DNA from: a bacterium
Lineage (GTDB): Bacteria > Armatimonadota > UBA5829
Direction of reading: 5' to 3'
Length of the DNA: 64,000 nucleotides
NCBI GenBank assembly: GCA_021371935.1
Contig: JAJFVF010000006.1
Coordinates: 62,001 to 126,000 of the forward strand
Shown here: positions 44,575 through 54,432 of the stretch, in pieces
Layout of the letters: each line of letters starts with the position of its first letter
How positions within the stretch are numbered: position 1 is the first letter of the stretch
The notes under the pieces: model-generated
Databases searched by the model: none
Told to the model about the DNA's origin: nothing
The model's input: the letters and a program-made list of their open reading frames with translations, nothing else
Position numbers and translations under genes: made by a program

Positions 44575-46215
44575 TCAGCCGATCATATCTCTAATCGCCA
44601 GACCTATACATACGGAAAAGACCGGCGAGATGTCCTTTAAATATTGCGGTGAAGCCGAAGGCACGTCTACCTTCAGATACTTCATCGGATCAGCAACTTC
44701 ACATGGCACCCCAAGCTCTCTACTCAGAAACTTGTCCAACTTGGGCATTTTGGCCGTCCCTCCACACAGATATATGCGCTGCGGAGGATTGGCATACTTC
44801 GTGCCGTAATAATCAAGCGAACGTCGCAGTTCGACCGCAAGGTCCGTCAACACGCCCGAGATCGCTTTGAAAACATTCTCTTCCATCGATCCACTTCCAG
44901 CAGGCTTGGCCACCGGCACCGGCACAAGCACCTCTTCACCGGGATCGGCATTCCTGCTGGTGTCACTCAGATCGAAATTAGGCTCCACCTTTTCAGTGTC
45001 CATCGACGGCATTTCATCCTGGTCATCAAGGTCGAATGACGGCTTTATCTGTCCACTCGCAGGCTCACCACCACCCAGATCGAATGCCTGACCCTCGTCC
45101 TCCGGTTCGTCCGACCCTAAATCAAACGCAGGACTTGCTTGATCCGGTTCACCGTCAAGATCAAATGCAGGCTTTGAGGGTGCAGACTCGGGTGAACCGA
45201 ATGTGATCCCGCCAAGCGCATCATCGGAGCCGAAATCGGGACCGTCGATAGTGTTTGCAAAACCTCCGGGCTGAACCGCCTCGGTGTCCGCATCTCCTGA
45301 TACAGGAGTTGGGGCAGAACCGGGTTCGTCCATATCAAGCGTAAAACTACCGGCTGAATCCTCAGGACCAACCGAAGTGCCAAAAGAAGTCGGCTCAGAA
45401 CCAAAGTCGAAACCACTCTGGTCATCGGCTGCACTGTCCGCAAAACCGTCCAGGTCCACCGCGGCGTATTCCTTCTTCGTAATCTCGGCCTGCTCAATGC
45501 TCTGACCAAGAGCCTCGGCGATTTCCTGCGTGAATGTAGCACCTGCTATGCCGAGCGGAGGACTTGGAAACGTGAGAATACCCTTTTCAAATATGCCGAG
45601 ATCAGTGTTATGTGCCCCAATGTTGACGATGGCGACAACTTCGTCCTTTACGCCGTTGGTGGAAGTCTCCACAAGCGCACGGCTTGCAGCCAGAGACTCT
45701 ATATCTATCGCCATGGGCTTAAGACCTGCCGCCATAAGCATCTGCACATGACTGTCTATCAGCTCCTGCTGCGCAACCGCAAGCAGCACTTCCATGTTCT
45801 GCGCGTTAGGATCAGCACTGGGCCGCTCCACCGGCTGAAAATCCATCACAATCTCATTCGGAGGAAACGGAACATGCCGCTCGACTTCCCATTTGATCGT
45901 CTCAGCCAATTCCTTGCCGCTCATCTTGGGAACATCAATAACACGAACGACTACCCGTGACTGCCCCGCCACAGAACTGACGCTCTTTTTCGTCTTTATT
46001 CCACTCTCGGCCAGCAGAGACTTAATTGCACTGCCCAGAGCCTTGGGGTCGACAATTACTTCGTTTTCCACCACACCTTCAGGTAGGGGAGCAATGCCCA
46101 GACCAGTTATGGCTATCCCGTCCTTGGTTTTCTTGGCCTCGGCTACCTTGATCGTATCTGTGCCGATGTCCAAACCTACAACTGCGGAAGGCGCGGATTT
46201 GGGTGACGGACTCAT
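44575..46215 (-). CDS. pilM: Type IV pilus actin-like protein PilM with large acidic insertion
   Basis: 546 residues, about 190 longer than usual. The actin-like ATPase starts at VVGLDIGTDTIKVAEAK (phosphate 1) and continues through ETIKWEVERHVPFPPNEIVM and IVNIGAHNTDLGIFEKG (phosphate 2). From about residue 252 to 440 a low-complexity acidic insertion breaks the fold; it repeats FDL/FDF followed by Asp/Gly and Glu-Pro (FDLDGEPD, FDLGSDEPE, FDLGGGEP, FDLDDQDE, FDLSD). The fold resumes at MEENVFKAISGVLTDLAVEL and RIYLCGGTAKMPKLDKFLSR. It binds PilN on the cytoplasmic face. First gene of the pil set. Confidence 0.93.
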   Translation of the reverse strand: MSPSPKSAPSAVVGLDIGTDTIKVAEAKKTKDGIAITGLGIAPLPEGVVENEVIVDPKALGSAIKSLLAESGIKTKKSVSSVAGQSRVVVRVIDVPKMSGKELAETIKWEVERHVPFPPNEIVMDFQPVERPSADPNAQNMEVLLAVAQQELIDSHVQMLMAAGLKPMAIDIESLAASRALVETSTNGVKDEVVAIVNIGAHNTDLGIFEKGILTFPSPPLGIAGATFTQEIAEALGQSIEQAEITKKEYAAVDLDGFADSAADDQSGFDFGSEPTSFGTSVGPEDSAGSFTLDMDEPGSAPTPVSGDADTEAVQPGGFANTIDGPDFGSDDALGGITFGSPESAPSKPAFDLDGEPDQASPAFDLGSDEPEDEGQAFDLGGGEPASGQIKPSFDLDDQDEMPSMDTEKVEPNFDLSDTSRNADPGEEVLVPVPVAKPAGSGSMEENVFKAISGVLTDLAVELRRSLDYYGTKYANPPQRIYLCGGTAKMPKLDKFLSRELGVPCEVADPMKYLKVDVPSASPQYLKDISPVFSVCIGLAIRDMIG

Positions 46216-46298
46216 ATATAATTCCTAATCTCCATTAACAACATGCACGAGGAATATCGTAGCATCAAACACAGCAGAATGTCAATAAAATTACCTCC

Positions 46299-46322
46299 GG
46301 CCCCGCACATATGCACGGGGCC
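46299..46322 (-). terminator. GC hairpin between the giant gene and pilM
   Basis: Arms GGCCCCG and CGGGGCC around a 10-base loop, 19 bp past the stop of the giant gene. A GGAGG and AT-rich text follow on the minus strand, without an immediate T-run; a partial terminator or mRNA-end stabiliser is likely. Confidence 0.5.
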
Positions 46323-46341
46323 ATCGGTATTACAAACCGAA

Positions 46342-49300
46342 CTAATCGGCGGCAAAGCTCGGACTCACTGTTTCCCAGAACAAATCGGAGGTGCCGCCAC
46401 GGGTGCTTGTCCAAAATACCCATATCTTTGAAGAAGTTGGAGCCACGAAAGTTCCACTTGAGTTTGGATATCCTGGGTCCGCAAATGCATATATGCTGTC
46501 TTCATTGACATTTCCGTCCGCAGAAAAGCCCAAAAGCGACTGCTCGGGTGTCTCTTCAATCCAATATATGTCCTTTGCAGTCACAGTCACCTGCGAGCCT
46601 GTACCACTCGATGAACTGGGTGTATACTTGATCTTAATATCGGCTGGAGGATTATCAAACAACGCGCCATTTAATGACTGATAACGCTCGTCGACCTCAC
46701 TGAAATATATCTTGGTCCCTGCTCGATTTACCTCCCATGGACCACGGGCATTGTCGATAGCCAGGTCAGCCGAAGGGTTGACATGACCCACGGAAGCTCC
46801 CGAAACACTGCGCTGCGTAACCATCGGAATTGGGTCATAGCCCAGCGCCGCTAGGTCAATGCCGACACGATAGGTCTTGTAGTATATAGTGCTGGTCTTG
46901 ACACCGGTCCCCGCTTTGCGCCAGAACACCCACAACCTGTCTACCGGCGCACTCGTGCCATCGAATTTGCACAAGCCGGGGTTTGTCGTCGAGTTCATGT
47001 CAGTGCGCTCGATAAATGCCCTGGGACTGTTATCGACAGCATCATCAGTGGTCAGACGCCAGGTCAGAGGAGTATAGTCCGCACGAACCTCCGGCGCAAT
47101 GAAACTGTCACCGTCCTTGACCTCGTTAAGAGGCTGCGTGAACCGGACTACTCCACCCGAAAAGTCGATCAACATCTTGCCCAATATTGCCGTTGTCTCA
47201 GCACTGGCATATTCGTAAGTGTATATGCCGGTCGCTTCATCGTATGTAATGCTGGGTGCTGAGGCTGCTACTACCTCGGTCCCGTCATTCCAGTCATCAC
47301 CATCATTCACAGACCTGATGCTGCCGTCAGTGGCGCTTACTATGTATTCGCTGCTAATCGTGGTCCCGTCAGGCAAAGTGTAGCCCTCGGGCAGCAGCAC
47401 ATGTATATAAGGCACATCGGTTGAGGATGCAGTATATTCGTCCCTGCCCCAACTGTCCGCAACAAGCGATGTCATATCCGGCTTTATCCACGACAGATGC
47501 TGCGAGGCATAGAACCCGTATTTGGGATCGCGCCTGAGCTTCTCGTTAAAGACTCTGGGCATGGACCGAGCGACTTTGCTCGGCAGAGCATTGCTCAGTG
47601 CTTCCTTAATGGTCGCATCAGTCTGGTTGTTGATGTCATTCTGATTTGCAGCGATATAACGACTCAGCAGTATATCAGAGTTCTGGGTGTACTTGCTCGT
47701 CCCCGCGTAGATGACATCCAGAAGCTCCTTGCAGCCGGAATAGTCCGGGCTAGTGTTCAAGTCACCCCAGAAACGGCGGAATATGCAGTTTGGAGCACTT
47801 ACCGAAGACAGACAACCCGACACGGCAAGCACATTGTCATCAGCCCATCCGTCTATCGAAAACTTTGATGTATCGTTTGTCGAATACATAAGCGAGAGCT
47901 TGCCGTCATTCTCGCCCTGCCAGAACATCCAGGCTCTGTCACCATAAATAGCCATACTTGGTGAGCGCTTGATCGTAATGGGATCATGCTTGATATAGTT
48001 GATCGTGGCATCTTCGGAAGTGACGTCGCCTCCGGTAACATTCGTATAGAAGATCAAATGATCCTGTGTGACTTTATTGTCGCTGTTCTCTACATCGGCG
48101 TCACCTGCCCACGCCAGCCACGTGGGCCACGTGGAATTTGCGCTTCCTGATGAACTTGAGCTTGGAGTGTAACCGGTTACCGAGTCGGATGTGAGCCTGT
48201 TGGCTATTGAAGGCGAATGGTGACGAACCGAATAGAAGTCAGTGTCACTGCCGCCCAGTGTCCACCTCATAGGAGTAGACACATCAGTAGGCCACTGCTT
48301 GCCAGTAGGCGGCAGTATGGAATTCGATGAACCTGCTGTCGGCACGGACCACCATCGATTCTCATCAGCCTGTTCCCACTTACCACTATCCCAGTTTAAT
48401 GTGGCACGATCGATAAACCATGGCGCATTGGCAAAGTCTGTGCTGTTGGAATCATTGGCACTCGTTGGATACTCGCTGCTGCTGGCCAGCATCCTGTTGC
48501 TTGACCAGAATAAATAGATGCTTCCAGAAGCCGGATCCCTGAATGCAGCGGGAGTGGAATCACCCACTCGCGGCGTCAAATTGGTGCCCGAATCAGGAAT
48601 ATCGATCTGCGGCAGAGTCAACTTGGTGACACCGCCCGTGAGCTGGTTTTCACGTACGCTTAAATTGAGCTGGAAGCTGGTCTCGGCTACAGGCTCTGAT
48701 TTCAAGTCAAGAACACCATCTCCATCAAGGTCGGCAAACACAGGCACGTAAGGCAGACCATATGCCAAGTCATAACTGCGATATGCTCCTATCGGCTGAG
48801 TCAACGGCACCTCCACGCTCACCTTCACAGGCAGCGGCTCGTCTGTATCGAGACTCGTGCCGAACGCGCTGTTGAGATTGGTCAGCACACCTTCGGTATA
48901 ATCCTTGGTGTAACGCGTGGTGCTCTTGTCATAGAAGTTCATATCCCATTTACGCTTGTCGGGTATCGTCATTATACTTGGGTCGGGATCGCCTACCTTG
49001 GACTTGGTGAGCGTATAGCAGTAGGCATTTGAATTGGCAGATGCCGAGTTTATATCTAACGATGTGATCGATGTTGTAAATGGAGATTCCTTGAAGTCCT
49101 GGAATGGGCTGTCAGCGCTCCAGTCCAATGAACTTGTAATGCAGTTATAGGGAACCGGAGAAATTGAACCTGCCTGATCGCTGTATAGGCGAACCTGGCG
49201 GCCTATATACATATCGGGTATGTTCACATTGCCCGCATTCTTGATGGTGACTTCCTTGAACCACTGAGAAACATCCGGATTCGGATTGTATGGGCTGAAT

Positions 49301-52300
49301 GCCTGAGCATCAGTTAGACCTAAACCCAGTCCATGAGGCGTACGGCCAATATCGATAGTCTGCTGCTCAACCTCAATCTTTGGATCGGGCGGGACCCTGA
49401 CGCCGCAGGAAAACCTGCGATACGCTTCCTGATAGGTGGCGGGTTTGCCGATGGTCACATTGCCGGAATCCCACTTCCCATCACCATCCGAATCAATATA
49501 AGTCTTCATACGTTTGCTGTAACCCGAGTTTGATTTGCCTGCACCATAAATATTGGCGGGTTGGAAACGCGGCACATCAATCGATACATACACCGCATCA
49601 GGCCGCAAAATACAATCATCGTACTCCAATGGAGGCTTTATACTGGATTCACCGGACTCATATACGCGCGGCAGTTCGGTGCTGCCGTTTGAAGGATCAG
49701 CGCCATCGCTGGCCTTCTGATAACTTTGATGCTGCTTTGAAATATTCGGGTAATCAGCCGAACCTATGCTGAACTCCCAGGGGAACTTGACCCCGCCAGA
49801 ATATTTAATTGCAGTCTCACCACCATTCCAGCCAAGCTCGTCAGCACTTATTCTGAATCTGCCTAGTTTATACCAATTCCCCGACTTGCTTTGATTAGTG
49901 CCGGTCGCGCTCCTGTCCATTACCCAAAGCCGCGCCTGACGCGAAGTGGTGCCATGGTTTACCGCCCACAGGTCGACTGTCGGCAGAATGCTATTGCTGT
50001 ACGTGTTGGTTGTAGTGCCTGTAGTTAGATCTGTGGTAGTATCCAGCTTGGCATTGCCGTTATAATGCGCCTCTGGATCGTTTCTGGACTTGCCGTATGA
50101 ACCCCAGGCAGTAACGCTCGTAGCGCGGAAATCAGTTGTAGTGCTACTGGAGTTCGGCCAGGCAATCGAAACATTAGTGCTGCTTGTTTTTCCGGTAATC
50201 CAGCTATTGTCATCATAGGTTTCCCCCTGGTCGTCCATGATGGCAAGGGGATTGTTTACACCAATATCCTGCTCCTGATATACCTCGTCCGCAACAAATG
50301 GTGTCGGCGGATTACCCGAAATCAGGCGTGCGATGGGATAGGTCTTTGTGGTGTAAGAAGACGACGATGTGGTGCCGTCCCTGCTGGTGACAGATATCTT
50401 TAATGTCCATCCCGGACCGGGACTCGGCGGATCATTGTTGTTGGACCGCTTGTAGTTGATCTTGAGAGCAAGATATGCATAGGTGCGTCTGACAGTCTTG
50501 CCGTTGCTATCCCTTAACAAAGGCGCAAAATCATCGCCGGTGCTGCCATATAAAACATTGTATTCTTTGACTTTGAACCTGGTGCTCGTCGTGATGCTGC
50601 CCGCACTGGAACCACCGCTGGCGTTCGCCATTGACAGCTTAAACGCAGAAGAACCCCTACCCTTGAGATTTTTCCTGGCCGGCAGGTTCCACAGGATGAT
50701 GTTGATTGTTTCGCCCCACTCAAAGTAGATAGGCGTGTCATTGGTACGGGCACTGCCGCCAAAGTAAAATTTACGCTGCTCCTTGGCGGCATCCTTCAGC
50801 AGGTTGTCCACATCCATATCGAATGCTGTACCCGTGCTCGTCGGCACGTTGGTAATCATTTTCATATCCGGGCTTACTATCCATTCATTGCCGGAAGTGT
50901 TGTAGTGATACCAAGCATTTGTGTCTGAGGAGTAAGGTGTGTAGTATAAGGTGGTAGGATTGCCGTCAGGGTCCGTGCTGGGCTTTGTTCCCTTAGGATT
51001 AGGCTCGTTGTTAACGGAATTCTGATAAAAGTCATTCTTGAAAATCTCGCACTGGACCTCAGGATCAGATTCCAAGCCCTCGGACTTCATCGAGTCTTCA
51101 GGGAACGGCCAGTAACCACCAGCCCAACTGCCGCCCCACGCACCGCCATAATCCGAAAAAGCATACACCCGACCATCCGAGCAGCCCACATAAACATAAC
51201 TTATCGGGTTACTTGTAGTCCCGTATTTGAACGGCGTGACGTTGGGCGACGAGAAAAGCTCGCCCATTGTCTGGAAATACTGATAGTTCTTGCCCTTTCT
51301 ATTCTTTTCATTTCCGCCAGGGGAAAGATCCGCCTGCGTTGCATTCGGATTGGATGAGTCAAAACGCCAGTCGCTGCGGCCTGAGTTGGCGCTGAGCCAG
51401 TAGAGTCTGCCCTCCATGTCACCGGCATACATGGTCATTGTGTTTTCCACGCCCACACTCGCCTTGTCCGATGACCGCGTGTAATAGGTTGGGTCTTTGC
51501 TGGCAGGCGCAGCATCGAACGCAACCGACCCCTGGATCGGAGAAATGCTAAATTCAGTGTAATCAACACCACCATGAATTTTGCGAGTGCTCGATGTGGG
51601 ATATGATACGTATAGACGGCGGTTGTCCAGATCAACCCCGGTTTTTTGCGCATTGAAACTGTAAACAGTGCCGTCAGTGCTGCCTATCCATGCACGATGC
51701 AGTTCAGCGGATCCATTCACTGTCTTGCCATCCGAAGCATCGCCGACAACAGTGGTCGAATACCTGAATGCGCCGAGAGGCTCAGTATCATTGTCTGGAT
51801 ATCTCCAAATCAGGCTGCCATCCGTTGCATTGATACTGTAGAAATAGCCGGTTACCGAGCCGATAAAGAGTTGACTGGTTGAGTCGTCTATAGTCGGAGT
51901 CGAGGTGAAACCACCCACAGTCACTTCGTCTCCAAATGAATCGGATTCAGCCTGGTCGAAATACGTCCACACTTCGCTGCCGTCTGATGTATTGAGGCAA
52001 TAGATATGGCCGTCAAGAGCAGCAACAAACAGATGCCCTATGCTGTTCTTAAACCAATAAGTCGGAGTGGCACCAATCGAGCCAAGCGGGTCTGCATCCG
52101 CATCGCTCGGTTCCGTAATCTCAGCCTTGGTCCGAATCTTCGGATAGACCCATTTGACCTCGCTGAGATTGTCCTGCTGCAGGCCGTCTGCGCTGAAAGA
52201 GATTACTCTGCCGGTTGCAGTGACGGCGAAAATGGTGTCGGCGATCATGTTGGTCGTATCTGTGCCGGTGACATCATACTCATTCAGCGACTTACTGATA

Positions 52301-54165
52301 TTGGCAACCGGACTGCAATAGCTGAATGTGCCTATGGTATCAGGGACTATCATTACAGCGTCGGAAACCACAGTCCTGCCTGAAGTAACCGGCTGGAGAC
52401 TGACTTCTTTGACGTTGAAATATGAGGATCCGAGCTGCACCCATTTGCCCTGGTTTGATGTGCTCGATTGGTTGATTATTACAGTGGCTGTATCACTGCC
52501 ATTGTATGAAATAACATATTTGCCTTTACCCCTTGCGGATGTTTCACCATAGCCGACAGGAGGTATCCAGGCATATACGCTGTATGACCAACCATCTCCC
52601 TGGCTGCTTCTCGACATTGCGAGCTTACTTGAATCAAAAGTCCAGCGTGTGACCGCAGTGGAATTGGTGGAGTAACGAATGCTGCCGCCGAAAGCGTCGT
52701 CTCGACTGGTTATTTCATTCCATCCGGTATCTGCCCGCTCGCCTACAGTCATGCCCGGGCCCTTCCAGAGAAGCTCGCCTGTTTCGGCATCCAGAGCGTA
52801 GACCTGTCTGTCGCAGCCGGTCATATAACACACCAGCGTGGTGGCACCGTTAATTGTCGCATGGGCAAGAGTGGGAGTGGAATAGAAACCGCCCTCTACC
52901 GGACCTTCAATAGGATTCTTGCGTTTATATTTATAAGCCGCATCTGGCTCCGGCTCCCATGACGGCTGCTCTTCATCCGGCTCAAGCACACGCGATGGAT
53001 AGCGCCAGATGGCTGTGCCCAACCTCTCGGAAAGCTCCTCATATTGGGGGTTGTCGTCGAGCGTGCCGTTGATTGGAGTGACGGAGTTTACACAGTAGAC
53101 CGCACCCGTATCAGGAGCATCGTCATCACTGACCAGCGGCTTTTCGACAGTTCCGATGTAGACCACTGGTGACTGCCCATTATAATCTTCCTGTTGCGTT
53201 TCATACTCGTCCGCCTTGCTGGAATCATGGGTCATGCAATATTCGACTGTGGCACTGACCGGCGAAGAATATATCTCCATGCCAGTGCCCCTGACGAACT
53301 TGACCGCATCGGCAGCAACACGAATTTCTACACTGCTCTGTGTATCATCATCATCGTCGTCGTCATCATCGCTGCTATCACTATTATCACTATCGGTCAG
53401 CATCTCATTGTAAGTCTGATCCGTCACATTGGTAAGCTCGACACCGTAATAGCTGGTCTTGGTCTCGTCCTTGAATGAAAACTGACTGTCGCTTAAAAGC
53501 TGCCAGCCGCCTCCATCAGACTGGTCGAAAGTTATCTGGGTGCTGCCGGTGTCATCGTAGACTGTATAAACGGCCTTGGTGGTAAATGAAAAATTCTCAT
53601 CATCTGGAGCAGTCGGGACCCATACATATATGTAATAGTAACCCAACTTCATAGTGGATTCTTCGCCGCCATACGGAAAAGTCCAGCTCGCTGTGTCTAT
53701 TTTCCAGGTCTTTGAGGTGATGGAAGTATAATTCGAGGGAACGGCACTCATTGAATGATAGCCATATTCTACAGAGTTGTCGCTGTATTCATCGTCCTCA
53801 TCATCCAACACATATTTGTATGACCAGGCATCTTCTGCGGTGCATTCATCCCAAATACCTTTGTCGGTATGAAAATGACTGTAACCTGTTTTGGGATTGG
53901 ATTCGGTGTCATCAACTGCGGACTCAAGTTCAGAGGCATAATCTGCATCGGGGCGTGGAAAGACCCAGATTATATCCAAAGAAGCTGGATTCTCCAAGTC
54001 GCTCGAATTCGGATTGCGCCCGATATGCATCATGTCTGCATGAAACTCAGGCCACACCGGCCACGAATCGGATACCGTGTCCGCACGCCCGGCGTTGGCC
54101 AATATTATTACCCAGACTGCTATGATGACTAATGGAATAAGATAACGAACTCTGCTTCCCTTCAT
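46342..54165 (-). CDS. Giant exported PQQ-like beta-propeller protein with golvesin-like domains
   Basis: 2607 residues. Start MKGSRVRYLIPLVIIAVWVI, ten bases or fewer after GGAGGGAC; the in-frame ATG twelve codons earlier is less good. A signal helix is followed by a conserved-looking WPEFHADMMHIGRNP. Two golvesin C-terminal-like domains occur near 170-310 and 530-620 (LGYYYIYVWVPTAP, VAADAVKFVRG; YSVYAWIPPVG, VVSDAVMIV). PQQ-type blades lie near 440-490, 690-830 and 1000-1050 (RQVYALDAETGELLWKG, GHIYCLNTSDGSEVWTY). Later regions contain Ca-loop-like DSDGDGKWDSG and DLDGDGVLDLKSE and many beta-rich repeats. It probably sits outside the cell; its place before pilM suggests a PilY1-like pilus adhesin. 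Confidence 0.85.
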   Translation of the reverse strand: MKGSRVRYLIPLVIIAVWVIILANAGRADTVSDSWPVWPEFHADMMHIGRNPNSSDLENPASLDIIWVFPRPDADYASELESAVDDTESNPKTGYSHFHTDKGIWDECTAEDAWSYKYVLDDEDDEYSDNSVEYGYHSMSAVPSNYTSITSKTWKIDTASWTFPYGGEESTMKLGYYYIYVWVPTAPDDENFSFTTKAVYTVYDDTGSTQITFDQSDGGGWQLLSDSQFSFKDETKTSYYGVELTNVTDQTYNEMLTDSDNSDSSDDDDDDDDDTQSSVEIRVAADAVKFVRGTGMEIYSSPVSATVEYCMTHDSSKADEYETQQEDYNGQSPVVYIGTVEKPLVSDDDAPDTGAVYCVNSVTPINGTLDDNPQYEELSERLGTAIWRYPSRVLEPDEEQPSWEPEPDAAYKYKRKNPIEGPVEGGFYSTPTLAHATINGATTLVCYMTGCDRQVYALDAETGELLWKGPGMTVGERADTGWNEITSRDDAFGGSIRYSTNSTAVTRWTFDSSKLAMSRSSQGDGWSYSVYAWIPPVGYGETSARGKGKYVISYNGSDTATVIINQSSTSNQGKWVQLGSSYFNVKEVSLQPVTSGRTVVSDAVMIVPDTIGTFSYCSPVANISKSLNEYDVTGTDTTNMIADTIFAVTATGRVISFSADGLQQDNLSEVKWVYPKIRTKAEITEPSDADADPLGSIGATPTYWFKNSIGHLFVAALDGHIYCLNTSDGSEVWTYFDQAESDSFGDEVTVGGFTSTPTIDDSTSQLFIGSVTGYFYSINATDGSLIWRYPDNDTEPLGAFRYSTTVVGDASDGKTVNGSAELHRAWIGSTDGTVYSFNAQKTGVDLDNRRLYVSYPTSSTRKIHGGVDYTEFSISPIQGSVAFDAAPASKDPTYYTRSSDKASVGVENTMTMYAGDMEGRLYWLSANSGRSDWRFDSSNPNATQADLSPGGNEKNRKGKNYQYFQTMGELFSSPNVTPFKYGTTSNPISYVYVGCSDGRVYAFSDYGGAWGGSWAGGYWPFPEDSMKSEGLESDPEVQCEIFKNDFYQNSVNNEPNPKGTKPSTDPDGNPTTLYYTPYSSDTNAWYHYNTSGNEWIVSPDMKMITNVPTSTGTAFDMDVDNLLKDAAKEQRKFYFGGSARTNDTPIYFEWGETINIILWNLPARKNLKGRGSSAFKLSMANASGGSSAGSITTSTRFKVKEYNVLYGSTGDDFAPLLRDSNGKTVRRTYAYLALKINYKRSNNNDPPSPGPGWTLKISVTSRDGTTSSSSYTTKTYPIARLISGNPPTPFVADEVYQEQDIGVNNPLAIMDDQGETYDDNSWITGKTSSTNVSIAWPNSSSTTTDFRATSVTAWGSYGKSRNDPEAHYNGNAKLDTTTDLTTGTTTNTYSNSILPTVDLWAVNHGTTSRQARLWVMDRSATGTNQSKSGNWYKLGRFRISADELGWNGGETAIKYSGGVKFPWEFSIGSADYPNISKQHQSYQKASDGADPSNGSTELPRVYESGESSIKPPLEYDDCILRPDAVYVSIDVPRFQPANIYGAGKSNSGYSKRMKTYIDSDGDGKWDSGNVTIGKPATYQEAYRRFSCGVRVPPDPKIEVEQQTIDIGRTPHGLGLGLTDAQAFSPYNPNPDVSQWFKEVTIKNAGNVNIPDMYIGRQVRLYSDQAGSISPVPYNCITSSLDWSADSPFQDFKESPFTTSITSLDINSASANSNAYCYTLTKSKVGDPDPSIMTIPDKRKWDMNFYDKSTTRYTKDYTEGVLTNLNSAFGTSLDTDEPLPVKVSVEVPLTQPIGAYRSYDLAYGLPYVPVFADLDGDGVLDLKSEPVAETSFQLNLSVRENQLTGGVTKLTLPQIDIPDSGTNLTPRVGDSTPAAFRDPASGSIYLFWSSNRMLASSSEYPTSANDSNSTDFANAPWFIDRATLNWDSGKWEQADENRWWSVPTAGSSNSILPPTGKQWPTDVSTPMRWTLGGSDTDFYSVRHHSPSIANRLTSDSVTGYTPSSSSSGSANSTWPTWLAWAGDADVENSDNKVTQDHLIFYTNVTGGDVTSEDATINYIKHDPITIKRSPSMAIYGDRAWMFWQGENDGKLSLMYSTNDTSKFSIDGWADDNVLAVSGCLSSVSAPNCIFRRFWGDLNTSPDYSGCKELLDVIYAGTSKYTQNSDILLSRYIAANQNDINNQTDATIKEALSNALPSKVARSMPRVFNEKLRRDPKYGFYASQHLSWIKPDMTSLVADSWGRDEYTASSTDVPYIHVLLPEGYTLPDGTTISSEYIVSATDGSIRSVNDGDDWNDGTEVVAASAPSITYDEATGIYTYEYASAETTAILGKMLIDFSGGVVRFTQPLNEVKDGDSFIAPEVRADYTPLTWRLTTDDAVDNSPRAFIERTDMNSTTNPGLCKFDGTSAPVDRLWVFWRKAGTGVKTSTIYYKTYRVGIDLAALGYDPIPMVTQRSVSGASVGHVNPSADLAIDNARGPWEVNRAGTKIYFSEVDERYQSLNGALFDNPPADIKIKYTPSSSSGTGSQVTVTAKDIYWIEETPEQSLLGFSADGNVNEDSIYAFADPGYPNSSGTFVAPTSSKIWVFWTSTRGGTSDLFWETVSPSFAAD

Positions 54166-54328
54166 CAGTCCCTCCACATACACATGCCTATGAAATTCCA
54201 CTTATTTCGACTTTGCCGATATATCAATTGTTCCGTTCCTGGGCTCATATAGCAGCCACACATTATACCATGTTATAGGCAGGAAGTTAGAAATTGAAAG
54301 ATGTTGTAGACTTTTTGCGCCGGAAAGC

Positions 54329-54357
54329 TTGCACTGCGAAACATCAGATGCTATATT
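54329..54357 (+). promoter_or_regulatory. Promoter of the first Gfo/Idh gene
   Basis: TTGCAC (54329-54334), 17-bp spacer, TATATT (54352-54357) preceded by TGC as extended -10. Lies in the 267-bp divergent gap with the giant gene. Confidence 0.6.
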
Positions 54358-54432
54358 ATAAAGTCCATTGTTGGGCTGCCATATAAAGTTTTTGCTCATG
54401 CAATGCAAGAGCATTCTAAAAGAGATGAAAAT

